From assembly GCA_934045075.1 (NCBI GenBank), contig OW203730.1:7762785-7826784 (forward strand): a stretch of 64,000 bases of DNA, read 5' to 3'. The notes under the pieces were generated by a model. That model did no database searches and was not told where the DNA came from. It saw only the letters and a list, made by a program, of their open reading frames with translations. Shown one piece after another: positions 34,034 to 43,680 of this stretch. Made by a program: the position numbers and the translations under genes. Origin of the DNA: Yponomeuta sedellus. Its lineage: Eukaryota > Arthropoda > Insecta > Lepidoptera > Yponomeutidae. Within the stretch, counting starts at the first letter, position 1, and the number at the start of each line of letters is the position of its first letter.

Positions 34034-34677
34034 ATGGTAGTACCAAGTTTGTCCACGAACCTCTTGTCTGTTAGTAAGATTGTAGAAAGAGGCTATGAAG
34101 TATGTTTCAATAAAGTGGGGTGTAGGGTTGTGCAGAATGGTTCCCAAATTCTCTTTGCAGCTAGAATGGGTAGTTTGTTTAAAGTAAAGGATTTAGAGAT
34201 TGGACATTCCATGCTCCTACAATGTAGGCAGGAGCCAGAGAGTGTCAATGCTGTGGCTGTGTCACCTAATATTTGGCACAAAAGGATGGGTCATCTCGGA
34301 CTGAAAGGTATGGTAACCTTGAGTGGTAGCGGTGCATGTTCTGGGATGTGTTTACAGGAAACGAAGAAGCTGAATGACTGTGCTCCTTGTTTGCTAGGAA
34401 AGATGCAGTCTAAGCCTTATCCAAACAGCACAACACGAGCTTCGGAACCACTTGAGCTCATACACAGTGATGTCTGTGGCCCAATGCAAGTCGACAGCTG
34501 GGGCGGTGCCAAGTATCTACTGACCTTTACTGACGACTACACGAGGAAGACCTTTGGATATTTGATGAAACATAAATCTGAGGTTAGTTCTCATTTTCTA
34601 TATTTTAGGAGATTTGTAGAGAAGCAGTTGGGCAAGCCTATTAAAATTCTCCGGACTGACAATGGAACCGCATATTG
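34034..34677 (+). pseudogene. Copia integrase, N-terminal part (interrupted)
   Basis: Contains the GAG-pre-integrase motif (WHKRMGHLGLKGM with the C..C pair) and the integrase core with the catalytic Asp residues in LELIHSDVCGP and ILRTDNG. It is cut at 34,677 by the nested LINE. The reading frame resumes without loss on the other side of the LINE (from 37,905). Confidence 0.85.
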
Positions 34678-37600
34678 AAAGAAAGAAAGAAGAAGAAAGA
34701 AAATGTATTTATTTGACGACACAATACTCAAAACAAAACCAAAAAAACACACAAACCAATTACAAAAAAAAAAAAAGATTACACATAAGCAAAAAAAAAA
34801 AAGACACAGCTAAAAAATAAATCAACTTTACAACACGAAAACAACATAATTTAATACATAGGTTTTAAGTATTGAGCCCCCAAAATGGGCCCGACTCAGC
34901 ATAATGTAGCAACAGACTTGTCAGTTGCAACGCTGATTTTCAGTCGGGTCCAAGCTGCGGTTAGCCATGTACGTGAGAAAAAATAAATTAATAAGCTGCC
35001 CGTGGTGTGAAATATACAATAGAATACAATACTTAAATATTATACTGTGCAGTGCTTGTGAAGAGTGAAGGTAATAAATACATAATATAATCGGATAGAC
35101 AGTGAAACAAATAAGTCAGTGATATAATTCAATGGTGATATACAAATATTATGTTGATAGACTTACGGGTAAGCGAATAAAATACAAACGAGAGAAGTTC
35201 AGTACGTGAAGTGGTGACCTGCGAGAAAACATCCCGTTCACTCCAATATGGACCGTAAAGTGCGTGCCATTAGTACGCGTACGCGAACACAGACCGTGGA
35301 CAAGGAATGGAGGTGCGAGGCAACCTGTCAGTGAGTAACTACTACTACTACTTTTACATGGGCGTATTGAGGGTTTTTTTCAAGGGGCCCCAACCGTATG
35401 TTGCGATGATATGCTACACCGAACTCTTACCAGACCATCCCAGAGTGGGACGAGCCTGCACGTCCCCCTCTAATATATATATATATATTTATTTTATTAA
35501 TATATATATTTTATTAATATATATATATTTTTTATTAAAGTGTTTGTTGCCGTATCTGCAAAAGATGCGCCCTATAAGTGGACCTAAATGTGTGCTTACT
35601 TTTGCAGACACGGATAGGTGGCGGGATGTTGTTCCAACATTTAGTTGCCGCATATCTAAAACTTCCCCGGAAGGCTGCTGTACGGTGTCTCGCTATTAGA
35701 AGCGGTGCAGTGGCCCCTCTTATACTCTCAGCATGTCGTGATTGCCGCCAGGTAAGCTTAAAAAACAAATATGGTGGGTTGCGAGTATTTATGACGCCGA
35801 ACAAAAGAGTTGCTAACTGTAGCCTTTGTCTCGCTTCCATTTTTAGAATGTTCGCGCCATTGAGGAAGGGGGTCACGTGTGTACGAGGTGGAATTGAAAA
35901 ACTGTATCGAGCGCAAGCGTTTTGGACCCTTTGAACGAGCTTTTGGGTCCTTTGAAGTAAACAGGGCCCATAAACAGTAGCACAATAATTGAGTTTTGAC
36001 AATACTAAAGCCTCGCAAAGTCGTAGACGGAGCTTCTCGCTTATAAAATTACGGATACGATACAACATTTTAAGTCGATAAAAACAATTTCTTACCACCT
36101 CTTGAACGTGACGCTCGAAATGCAACTCACCGTCAATTACAATGCCAAGATTTCGAGCTTCAGTTACCTGACCCATTTGAGTGCCCAACATTTCCACGTG
36201 AAGATCCGCTTGGTTCAATGTTTTCAGTTGCTTTTTTGATCCTAATGGCATATATTTTGATTTCGTGGGATTTAAAACTAAGCAGTTTGCTTTGGACCAC
36301 TCAGCGATACTATTTAAGTCCTCATTAAGGCGCTGAACACAAGAAACAGCATCAGTCGGAGGAACTCTCGTATACACTTGCAGGTCGTCGGCATATATAT
36401 GATAATGGCAGTGTTTGATATAGTGCGTTATATCAGCTGTGTAAATAATAAATAGTAACGGACCAATAATTGATCCCTGAGGAATTCCTCTATCCAAGAG
36501 TTTATCCTGGGATTCACACGCAGTGCCATCAGACTTTTGTAACAGTACACGCTGACGGCGACACGACAAATAACTATGGAACCATCTAATACTAGCAGTA
36601 TCAAAACCGTAATGTGACAGCTTTGATAGCATTAAAGAATGGTTTATCGAGTCAAACGCCCGCGAAAAATCTAGCATAACCAAAATACTACCGCTACCGT
36701 TGTCTTGAGCACACAAAATATTATCAATAACATCCAATAGTGCAGTGCTTGTACTATGACCTCTACGAAATCCTGACTGGATTATAGGTAATATATTATT
36801 GTCCTCGCAAAAGCGAATCACCTGATCGTATACCACCTTTTCAAGGATTTTAGACATTATAGGCAGTAGGCTGATTGGTCTAAGGTCGGTTACATTTGCT
36901 GGATTGCAGTTTTTAGGTATAGGTCGGACAACGGCTGTTTTCCAGTATTCGGGAAAAGTAGAAGTAACTATTGACTTGTTTATGATATCCGTAATAGAAC
37001 TTAACGAGTGTGGAAGGGACGCTATGATCATATCCAAACTGATGCCATCTACACCTTGTGCATTTGAGGAAAGAGACATTATAATTTTAGAAACAGCAGT
37101 GTCATTTACTGGATTTAGTGTGAACATTGCACTAGTGTACCTATTAGACTCAAAGTATGTCAGACGTGAGATACTACAATAATTGTCACCAGGCATATTA
37201 ACGAAATGATTATTAATTTCGTCGGGATCATCGCAGTGATCCGGTATGTCATTTTTCCTGTTGATTTGGGGAAGAACTATATTTTTTAGTGTTTTCCACA
37301 AGGTTTTAGGTTTGTTAATGTTGCTATTGACATGCTTTTCGAAGTAACATCGCTTTTCGAAGTATAAACTGACATTAACCAAATGTTTAAGTGATTTGTA
37401 CTCCTTTTTATTCGTATCAGACTTTGTACCGGAGAACTTCTTATGGGCTTGATCACGCAACTGCATCATATACAGAACGTTGCTGGTAAGCCATGGTTTC
37501 TGTTTGTCTCTAATGACTATTGTTTTCATGGGAGCGAGTTTGTCGAATAAAGATATAATATTATCAGAGAATTCTTTTACCATTTCGCCTACATTAGTCT

Positions 37601-37899
37601 TTTGTGTTACACTCTTCCAATTAATTGATTGTAATTCTTTAAATTATTTATGTCAATGTTTTTCAACGGTCTATATTTAACTTTGCGTGGTGGTAACTTT
37701 TGTTTTCGTATCTTAAATTCTGCCTTGATTATTGCATGGCTACACAGGCTAGGTATATGATCCGTAGTAACTGTAACTTTAACGGGGTCAATATCGGTAC
37801 ACACTAGGTCAATTAGGGTAGAGGAATGTTCAGTAAAATGAGTTGGGGTACAAACTAAATTTTTCAGAGTCATACAAGTCAAAAAGTTTTCTAATATTC
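34678..37899 (-). mobile_element. Jockey/CR1-like non-LTR retrotransposon, 5' truncated, nested in copia integrase
   Basis: Inserted antisense to copia. A short direct repeat TATTG (34,673-34,677 and 37,900-37,904) marks the likely target duplication. The 3' end is at the left, with a (TTTC)n-type tail on the minus strand. The 5' end starts within the endonuclease domain, so ORF1 and most of the endonuclease are missing. The ~850-bp 3' region includes a (TA)n tract at about 35,474-35,530. Confidence 0.88.
35535..37583 (-). CDS. Non-LTR reverse transcriptase ORF (682 codons from first Met)
   Basis: Long uninterrupted frame. RT fingers/palm motifs: DLRPISLLPIMSKILEKVV (residues 233-251), SGFRRGHSTSTALL (270-283), catalytic block A LDFSRAFDSINH (304-315), block B RGIPQGSIIGPLLF (365-378) and the catalytic YADD box (397-400). 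A C-terminal domain follows, with WNNIPP near the end. Upstream, 37,882-37,607 encodes the end of the apurinic-type endonuclease (TLIDLVCTD, TDHIPSLCS), separated from the RT frame by one frameshift near 37,620. All catalytic residues seen are intact, so the RT part decayed little after insertion; the truncation makes it dead as an autonomous element. Clade placement (jockey or CR1) is tentative. Confidence 0.88.
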   Translation of the reverse strand: MVKEFSDNIISLFDKLAPMKTIVIRDKQKPWLTSNVLYMMQLRDQAHKKFSGTKSDTNKKEYKSLKHLVNVSLYFEKRCYFEKHVNSNINKPKTLWKTLKNIVLPQINRKNDIPDHCDDPDEINNHFVNMPGDNYCSISRLTYFESNRYTSAMFTLNPVNDTAVSKIIMSLSSNAQGVDGISLDMIIASLPHSLSSITDIINKSIVTSTFPEYWKTAVVRPIPKNCNPANVTDLRPISLLPIMSKILEKVVYDQVIRFCEDNNILPIIQSGFRRGHSTSTALLDVIDNILCAQDNGSGSILVMLDFSRAFDSINHSLMLSKLSHYGFDTASIRWFHSYLSCRRQRVLLQKSDGTACESQDKLLDRGIPQGSIIGPLLFIIYTADITHYIKHCHYHIYADDLQVYTRVPPTDAVSCVQRLNEDLNSIAEWSKANCLVLNPTKSKYMPLGSKKQLKTLNQADLHVEMLGTQMGQVTEARNLGIVIDGELHFERHVQEVVRNCFYRLKMLYRIRNFISEKLRLRLCEALVLSKLNYCATVYGPCLLQRTQKLVQRVQNACARYSFSIPPRTHVTPFLNGANILKMEARQRLQLATLLFGVINTRNPPYLFFKLTWRQSRHAESIRGATAPLLIARHRTAAFRGSFRYAATKCWNNIPPPIRVCKSKHTFRSTYRAHLLQIRQQTL

Positions 37900-37904
37900 T
37901 ATTG

Positions 37905-39905
37905 CAGTAATGAGTTTACTGCTTATTTACGAAGTGAGGGTATAGTTCACCAAACATCGGTGCCTTATTGCCCACAGCAAAATGGGGTATCCGAGCGTGT
38001 CAATAGGACCTTGATGGAAAAAGGTAGGTGTATGCTTCAGGACAGTGGCCTGCCGAATCGCTACTGGGGTGAAGCTGTGATGACAGCCATTTATTTAAAA
38101 AATAGATGCCCTACCAGTGTGCTGTCGGGGTCAGTAACTGAACGTGAGTGGACTGGTTTACCTGTAGATCTTAGTCCTCTGCGTGTTTTTGGCTGCATAG
38201 CTTATGCCATGGTACCTAAAGAGAAACGACGAAAGCTTTATGTTAAATCTAAAGCCTATGTGTTTGTTGGTTATGGTGAGACCTCTAAAGGTTACCGTCT
38301 GGTCGACCCTTTTAATCCCCATAAGGTTGTCTATTATAGGGATGTTATTTTTCTAGAAGACAAGTTCTTTAACGATGGCTGCGTTGCTGATGCTAAGAGA
38401 AAGAGCAATTTTATTTCATTTGACATTAGTAATTATGATAATTTAAATAATGAAGTTATGGTCAATGATTGTGATAATAATAATGAGAATTTTAATTTTA
38501 ATGATAACATACAATTAAATGCTAATAATAATTTAAATAATGATGTGTCTGATCATGAATTAAATGTGTTCACAGATGAGGAGCAGCAATCTCCAATATC
38601 TGAGGAGTACAGCACTGGCGACGCCGGCGACGGAGACGAGAGTCTTGGCAGTGACTTCTCTGATCGTCAGCTGGAGTCTGCTTCTGGAGGAGGAGAGGTA
38701 ACTGGTCTGGATTTGTCCGAGACTGCACAACCTCGACCTGTGCGTACTACTAGAGGAAATATTCCTAAAAGGTATGATAATTATGACTTGTCTAGTTATA
38801 TGGTAGAGCAAACATTTAGTGAGGAGCCTACTACGTATGAAGAGGCAATTAATTCATCAGAAAAAGGTGAGTGGTTGGCTGCCATGCAGAAAGAGTATGA
38901 TTCACTGGTTAAAAATAAAGTTTGAGATTTAGTGGATCGGCCGAAGGGTCAAAATGTAGTTAAATGTAAATGGGTTTATAAGAAAAAACATGATGCAACC
39001 GGAAAATTTGATAGATTCAAAGCTAGATAAGTTGCTCGTGGATTTACCCAGAAACAGGGCATTGATTTAACCTTCTCGCCAGTTGTACGTCACTCTACCA
39101 TGAGAATTCTTTTTGCCTTATCGACTGAATTAAGTTTAGATATTGATCATATTGATATAGCTACTGCATTCCTTAATGGGGAGCTAGATGAAACTATCTT
39201 CATGGAACAGCCTACTGGTTTAAAACATAATGAAGACAATAAAGTCTGTTTATTAAATAAAAGTTTGTATGGTTTAAAACAGGCAAGTCGTATGTGGAAT
39301 AATAAAATAAATGATGTTTTACTTAAAAACGGCTTTATCCAAAGCAAATGTGAACCATGTGTATATGTCAGAAAAACTGAGAAAGAATATTTAATTATAG
39401 CTCTGTATGTTGATGACTTCTATGTTTTTCATAATGGTTGTTTAAACTCAATTTTACCATTATTACAAAAAGAATTTGAAGTTCGATACCTAGGTGCATT
39501 AAGAAGTTGCCTAGGAATTAATGTAACTAGAAAAAAGGATGTTTTAATATTAGACCAAAGTGAATATATAAAGCGTCTATTAATTAAATTTAATATGGCG
39601 GATTGTAAGCCGGTCTCTACACCGCTGCCTATTAATTGTAAGTTAGACAACTCTGATAAGGAATGTCTACAGGATGATGTGTACCAATACAGACAGCTGT
39701 TAGGGAGTCTTATGTATTTAGCAGTATGCACTAGACCTGACATTTCTTATGCATGTAGTCAACTAGGGCAGTTTTGTAATTGTTTTGGCTTGAGTCATTG
39801 GCGCGCTGCTAAACGTGTTCTTCGTTACTTGTCAGGAACAATTAGCTATGGTTTACACTTTGTAAAAAGTAATAACTTGCATATAAATGCCTACACAGAC
39901 GCAGA
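37905..39905 (+). pseudogene. Copia integrase C-terminus, reverse transcriptase and truncated RNase H
   Basis: It continues the integrase after the LINE (SVPYCPQQNGVSERVNRTLM, catalytic Glu region). A linker rich in Asn and acidic residues follows, then RT. An in-frame TGA lies at about 38,923-38,925 and a TAA at about 39,028; the latter falls in the conserved KFDRFKAR/VARGFTQKQGIDL block. RT motifs ATAFLNGELDETIFMEQP, SLYGLKQASRMWN and the YVDD box (LYVDDFYVFHNG) are present. RNase H begins (AYTDAD) and is cut off at the fused LTR. Confidence 0.87.
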
Positions 39906-39906
39906 C

Positions 39907-40114
39907 TGTGGCCTTCGCCTGCCTGCACGCTTTTGCTCTTCGGTAAATTGTTATTATTTGTTATAAAGTAATTATTGATTAATAACCTAGATTTAATCAC
40001 ATAAAACTGCATTCGCTGTATATTCTTGAGGAATATAATCTGCAAATCAGATTCATTTGTTTCCTTGACTTCGTGTTCCTTCCCTGCTGCGACGACCGCC
40101 ATTTCTGCCAAACA
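39907..40114 (+). repeat. Copia 3' LTR, 5'-truncated (208 bp)
   Basis: Starts TGTGGCCTTCGCCTG, which corresponds to position ~85 of the 5' LTR, and ends CCAAACA. The junction with pol (GCAGAC|TGTGGCC) shows TG/GG microhomology with the expected RNase H codons, consistent with an end-joining deletion. Confidence 0.82.
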
Positions 40115-40159
40115 GTAATTAACCCCAAACTCTCTCCGAGAGAAAGCATGTTTCATGCA

Positions 40160-40780
40160 GGGGGACGTATATATATGTCAACCTATATAGGCGGCATTAT
40201 ATATACGAGTATATTTAGATACCAAAAATAATTGTGTAGTAAAAATAATAAATCGTTTATTTCTGTGAAAAGCCAATAGAACGTTCTGTGCTACTCTACA
40301 TCGTGGTACAATTCCGAGCGAGATTTCATATCTCTCTTGGGAAATGTAGCTACAGTACTGGACAAGAGAATTGCGGAAGTTAGGAAGCGTAAACCTTGCA
40401 CTTATGGCTACCCTACTTCTAAGTATAATCTTGAACCTTTTTTGTTTGCCATTTCGTAAAAAAAAGCAAGGTGAGGCAATTGAGAGGCAAAATACTTTCT
40501 TGTAATGAAATGAAATTTATTTGGCAGAAGAAGAGACCTTTTACGTTGTTTTTCTTAAATTTCAAGTACTTATGGAGATGTGATGTAGTTGAAGTTTCAG
40601 AAGTAATGTTACAGCTGGTATGTAAACTAGACTGGGTCTGTAATAAAGATATCAGCCTCCATCAATAACATGGTCTGAGGCTAAAATACAGTAGAATGAA
40701 TAAGAACCTGAAGGGCACAAATATTGATTTACTTTTATTTATTATTAAGTTTACTTATCGCTAAGTTTAAGTAGGATATA
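40160..40780. other. No gene recognised right of copia
   Basis: AT-rich, with one short minor open frame (40.47-40.67 kb) that has no recognisable motif or splice context. No clear repeat copy is identified. Confidence 0.35.
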
Positions 40781-40786
40781 CAATAT

Positions 40787-41200
40787 ACACACATACCCTC
40801 ACACCTGTATCCCAGAGGGGAAGGCAGAGACCAGGGACTCCCTCCCCTAAAGTGTGGCATGTTGTGCTATCATAGGGGTAATGCCCATAATCCACACGCT
40901 GGGCATGCGGGTTGAGGATCTCAGTTCGGTGGAATTGAACTGCAGGGGGCACTGCTGCCCACCCCCCGGTTTGTGTCTCTTAGTCGCCTTTTACGACACC
41001 CGCGGGAAGAATTGGGTTGATGCTATTCTCTAGGCCGACACCACACAGCAGCATCATCACTGTCATTCTATCATTATCAACCCACCGCTGCCCAATACTG
41101 GGTATAGGGTTTTCCCTCAAATGCCGTCTCTCACGATCTCTTTTGGACCCTCCGCCATTGTCATCCGCCATCAGACCATCGATTGTCATCGTAATATTTT
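40787..41200 (+). repeat. Dispersed repeat C, long copy, plus appended repeat
   Basis: 40,835-41,035 matches 2.35-2.55 kb and, inverted, 49.62-49.88 kb (CCCATAATCCACACGCTGGG, CACCCCCCGGTTTGTGTCTC, ACACCCGCGGGAAGAATTGG). After AGCAGCATCATCACTGTCAT a second repeat-like block follows (CACCGCTGCCCAATACTGGG, GATCTCTTTTGGACCCTCCG). Non-coding. Confidence 0.65.
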
Positions 41201-41519
41201 TGGGTTAAATTATTAGACTAAAAGTAGGCTGAGGCTTTTTATTTCTTTGTGTACGTTGTCAGTACATTTTTGCTGTAAAATAGCTATACGTAAAGGGTTA
41301 CGATTGAATAGAGTGAACGTATATAAAGTTTGACGTGCTATCGACTACACCTAAATATGATTTAAAATCAACTACAAAGTAATAACTTGGGAAAACAATT
41401 AGCAGTATATTTAAGTAAAAATGCAAATATACTTAATATGCTTTATTAATTAATTTTGTAGTAACATACTTGGTATTGGGTACAAAATAAACTTTTCATT
41501 TCATTTAACTACTAAACAG

Positions 41520-41721
41520 GGAGCTTGAATGCAAAGATAAGGACAGCACGCGACTTAAACAGCTGATGGACGTATGCCGTATACTTTGCAATATACAACA
41601 CGCCGAGTCTGTCACGCGTCGCAAATTTGCTATTTTCTCCATCAAAAAGGAGCTTCAAAAACATCTAACACCAAAATTGACCAAACGCTATTCGGCGAGA
41701 ACAGCCGTTAAAAGTCTATAA
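41520..41721 (+). CDS. Candidate orphan 3' exon, family not recognised
   Basis: After an acceptor-like tract (ATTTAACTACTAAACAG) a frame stays open for 66 codons to a TAA. It reads ELECKDKDSTRLKQLMDVCR at the start and ends LTKRYSARTAVKSL. It has strongly mixed-charge, soluble-protein composition with three Cys and no ATG at the start, as expected of a terminal exon. No upstream partner exon was found on the plus strand between 40.2 kb and here, and the gene could be host or a transposon-encoded protein. I do not recognise the family. Confidence 0.35.
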
Positions 41722-41867
41722 GTCTTTAAAACCGGTATGTTCTATCTTGTTTCGAGTAAAGGCTATATCGCTGTCGACGTTAGCAAAAGCAGGCCTCTTC
41801 TTAACTAGGCTAATGCCAAAATATAGCAAAACCTCAACGAATACATTAAGATAAAATTAATAAGAAG

Positions 41868-41925
41868 GTCTGGGAAGGCTTATTTTCAGTAGTTAACATT
41901 TGTTAATTACTGAAAATAAGCCTAG
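41868..41925. repeat. Hairpin-forming inverted repeat
   Basis: AGGCTTATTTTCAGTAGTTAAC and its near-perfect reverse complement are separated by a few bases, a stem of about 22 bp. A third copy of the AAATAAGC word is found at about 42,156 in the adjacent repeat. Confidence 0.65.
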
Positions 41926-41929
41926 TTAG

Positions 41930-42185
41930 AAATTGAACGTGTCTAATTGCGATTATTTATTAGGTAAAACGTGATTACCTTATTTCCCGACGTTTCGACA
42001 ACGTTGCAGTTGTCGTGGTCTCCGGTAGACTGAAGTGGCGAGTACAGTCAAAGTCAATTATTGTGGGTAGTCATTTCTAATTTTTCGCAGCTGGCTGACA
42101 TAAAAATTAATATATAACTATGTATGAGTATCGCGAATCATTAAGAAATCTATTGAAAATAAGCTTCCCAAGGTAAGCCACTTCA
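41930..42185 (+). repeat. Dispersed repeat E (CCCGACGTTTCGACAACGTT type)
   Basis: Contains GTCTAATTGCGATTATTTAT, CCCGACGTTTCGACAACGTT and GCAGTTGTCGTGGTCTCC, and ends near ATCGCGAATCATTAAGAAAT. Partial relatives are at 27.48-27.56 kb and 28.82-28.86 kb. Typical of a widespread lepidopteran non-coding repeat; class not assigned. Confidence 0.55.
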
Positions 42186-42207
42186 GTCTTCATTGCCACC
42201 GGAAATT

Positions 42208-43240
42208 TGCATCGGATTGTTGGTCCAACGAGTTGTGGGCATTCAAGCTGCGTTTGCCGGTTTGTGGTTTCCACTACAGCACTTATTGGTTGTTGGGTTA
42301 TGGGCAGATGCTACCAGTCTATCGCTACTGCGAATACAAATTTGTAGTCGCAATACCACACGCTAACGGTGAAGGAAAACATCGTGAGGAAACCCGCGGC
42401 TTGGTTGGCTCCGCACGTATTGACTAGTCTTTCCTGTGGGCTAGGCTGACTAAGCTGTCAGGATGGGATGGTATAGGTGCTGGGCAAGCCTACACCATCT
42501 ATAAAACCTTGTCCCAGACACTACAGCGTCGGAGTGGTCCCTTCACGCATGTAGTGTGAGTGAGGATACCACTAGACGCTGTATAAATCATCTCATTACG
42601 TAGATGCAAAAAGGCCAATCATCATCATCATCGCTACTGCAGCTTACTTAGAGGTTATGACCAACATTTTAAAATAACAATCAATCAATAAAAAATAATT
42701 ATTTGCTGTTCTGTTTTCTGATTGTCAATGTACAATGTTCGGGCCGTATTGTAGTCGAAAAGGCAGCAGGAAATGCATCGGATTGTTGGTCCAACGAGTT
42801 GTGGGCATTCAAGCTGCGTTTGCCGGTTTGTGGTTTCCACTACAGCACTTATTGGTTGTTGGATTATGGGCAGATGCTACCAGTCTATCGCTACTGCGAA
42901 TACAAATTTGTAGTCGCAATACCACACGCTAACGGTGAAGGAAAACATCGTGAGGAAACCCGCGGCTTGGTTGGCTCCGCACGTATTGACTAGTCTTTCC
43001 TGTGGGCTAGGCTGACTAAGCTGTCAGGATGGGATGGTATAGGTGCTGGGCAAGCCTACACCATCTATAAAACCTTGTCCCAGACACTACAGCGTCGGAG
43101 TGGTCCCTTCACGCATGTAGTGTGAGTGAGGATACCACTAGACGCTGTATAAATCATCTCATTACGTAGATGCAAAAAGGCCAATCATCATCATCATCGC
43201 TACTGCAGCTTACTTAGAGGTTATGACCAACATTTTAAAA
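42208..43240 (+). repeat. 566-bp tandem duplication (unit 1 and the left part of unit 2)
   Basis: Unit 1 is 42,208-42,773. Unit 2 starts at 42,774 with the same sequence (TGCATCGGATTGTTGGTCC) and stays aligned at a constant 566-bp offset up to 43,240, where the 4.4-kb element begins. It resumes at 47,671 and ends near 47,769. Unit 1 includes a SINE-D body (CACACGCTAACGGTGAAGGA, GGATGGTATAGGTGCTGGGC) and then AATCAATCAATAAAAAATAA. The two copies are almost identical, so the duplication is recent. The apparent open frames in each unit are copies of the same repeat DNA and are not annotated as genes. Confidence 0.88.
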
Positions 43241-43252
43241 AAAAAATATATT

Positions 43253-43680
43253 TAAAAAAATAAAAGAACCCGACTGCAGTGATAAATCAACTGAAAGGGA
43301 AAAAATAAGATAACTTTATTTTCAAATGCTAATGTCGAATCAGAAGAGTTCATGCTGCTTTACTTGAGGGACCAAATAATATAACTTTATAAGCATTATT
43401 TGCTCAAACTGTTGCATTTATTATTTTATATAAAATGATGCAGTCGGGACCCATTAGAGGACTTTAAACAAACAGTAATGGGTCCCGACTGCAACATTTT
43501 ATATAAAATAATAAATGCAACAGTTTGAGCAAATAATGCTTATAAAGTTATATTATTTGGTCCCTCAAGTAAAGCAGCATGAACTCTTCTGATTCGACAT
43601 TAGCATTTGAAAATAAAGTTATCTTATTTTTTCCCTTTCAGTTGATTTATCACTGCAGTCGGGTTCTTTTATTTTTTAAA
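43253..43680. repeat. Near-perfect palindrome, arms ~205 bp, at outer end of left arm
   Basis: The arm runs from AAAATAAAAGAACCCGACTG through GAATCAGAAGAGTTCATGCT and TATAAGCATTATTTGCTCAA to CAGTCGGGACCCATTA. The inverse arm begins TAATGGGTCCCGACTG, leaving a loop of about 19 nt (43,457-43,475). I see a single arm mismatch. CCCGACTGCA occurs at both the outside and the centre, suggesting two element ends facing each other. Confidence 0.88.

Larger units (their letters stand above)
32737..40119 (+). mobile_element. Defective Ty1/copia LTR retrotransposon (with nested LINE)
   Basis: It is flanked by the 5-bp target duplication GTAAT (32,737-32,741 and 40,115-40,119). The order is 5' LTR, gag, zinc knuckle, protease, integrase, RT and part of RNase H, which is the copia order (integrase before RT). 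The 3' LTR is truncated: a deletion fused the RNase H region directly to LTR position ~85, removing the rest of RNase H and the polypurine tract. The host site is a SINE-D copy: sequences outside the duplication (GCGGTGGGCACGCATG and TAACCCCAAACTCTCTCCGA) are the two halves of that SINE. The overlapping 208 bp of the LTRs differ at three positions that I can see, so the insertion is fairly young. It carries a frameshift, stop codons and the nested LINE, and cannot be autonomous. Confidence 0.9.

Noticed and set aside
35307..35934. Plus-strand open frames over the LINE 3' end
   Set aside because: They overlap a (TA)n tract and run antisense to the RT C-terminus; low-complexity IYIYI text marks them as artefacts.
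42233..42993. Two short open frames of similar translation (…WSNELWAFKLRLPVCGFHYSTYW…) in the tandem units
   Set aside because: They are the two copies of the 566-bp duplicated non-coding segment with SINE-D; similarity between them reflects DNA duplication. No splice signals, family motif or extension beyond the unit.
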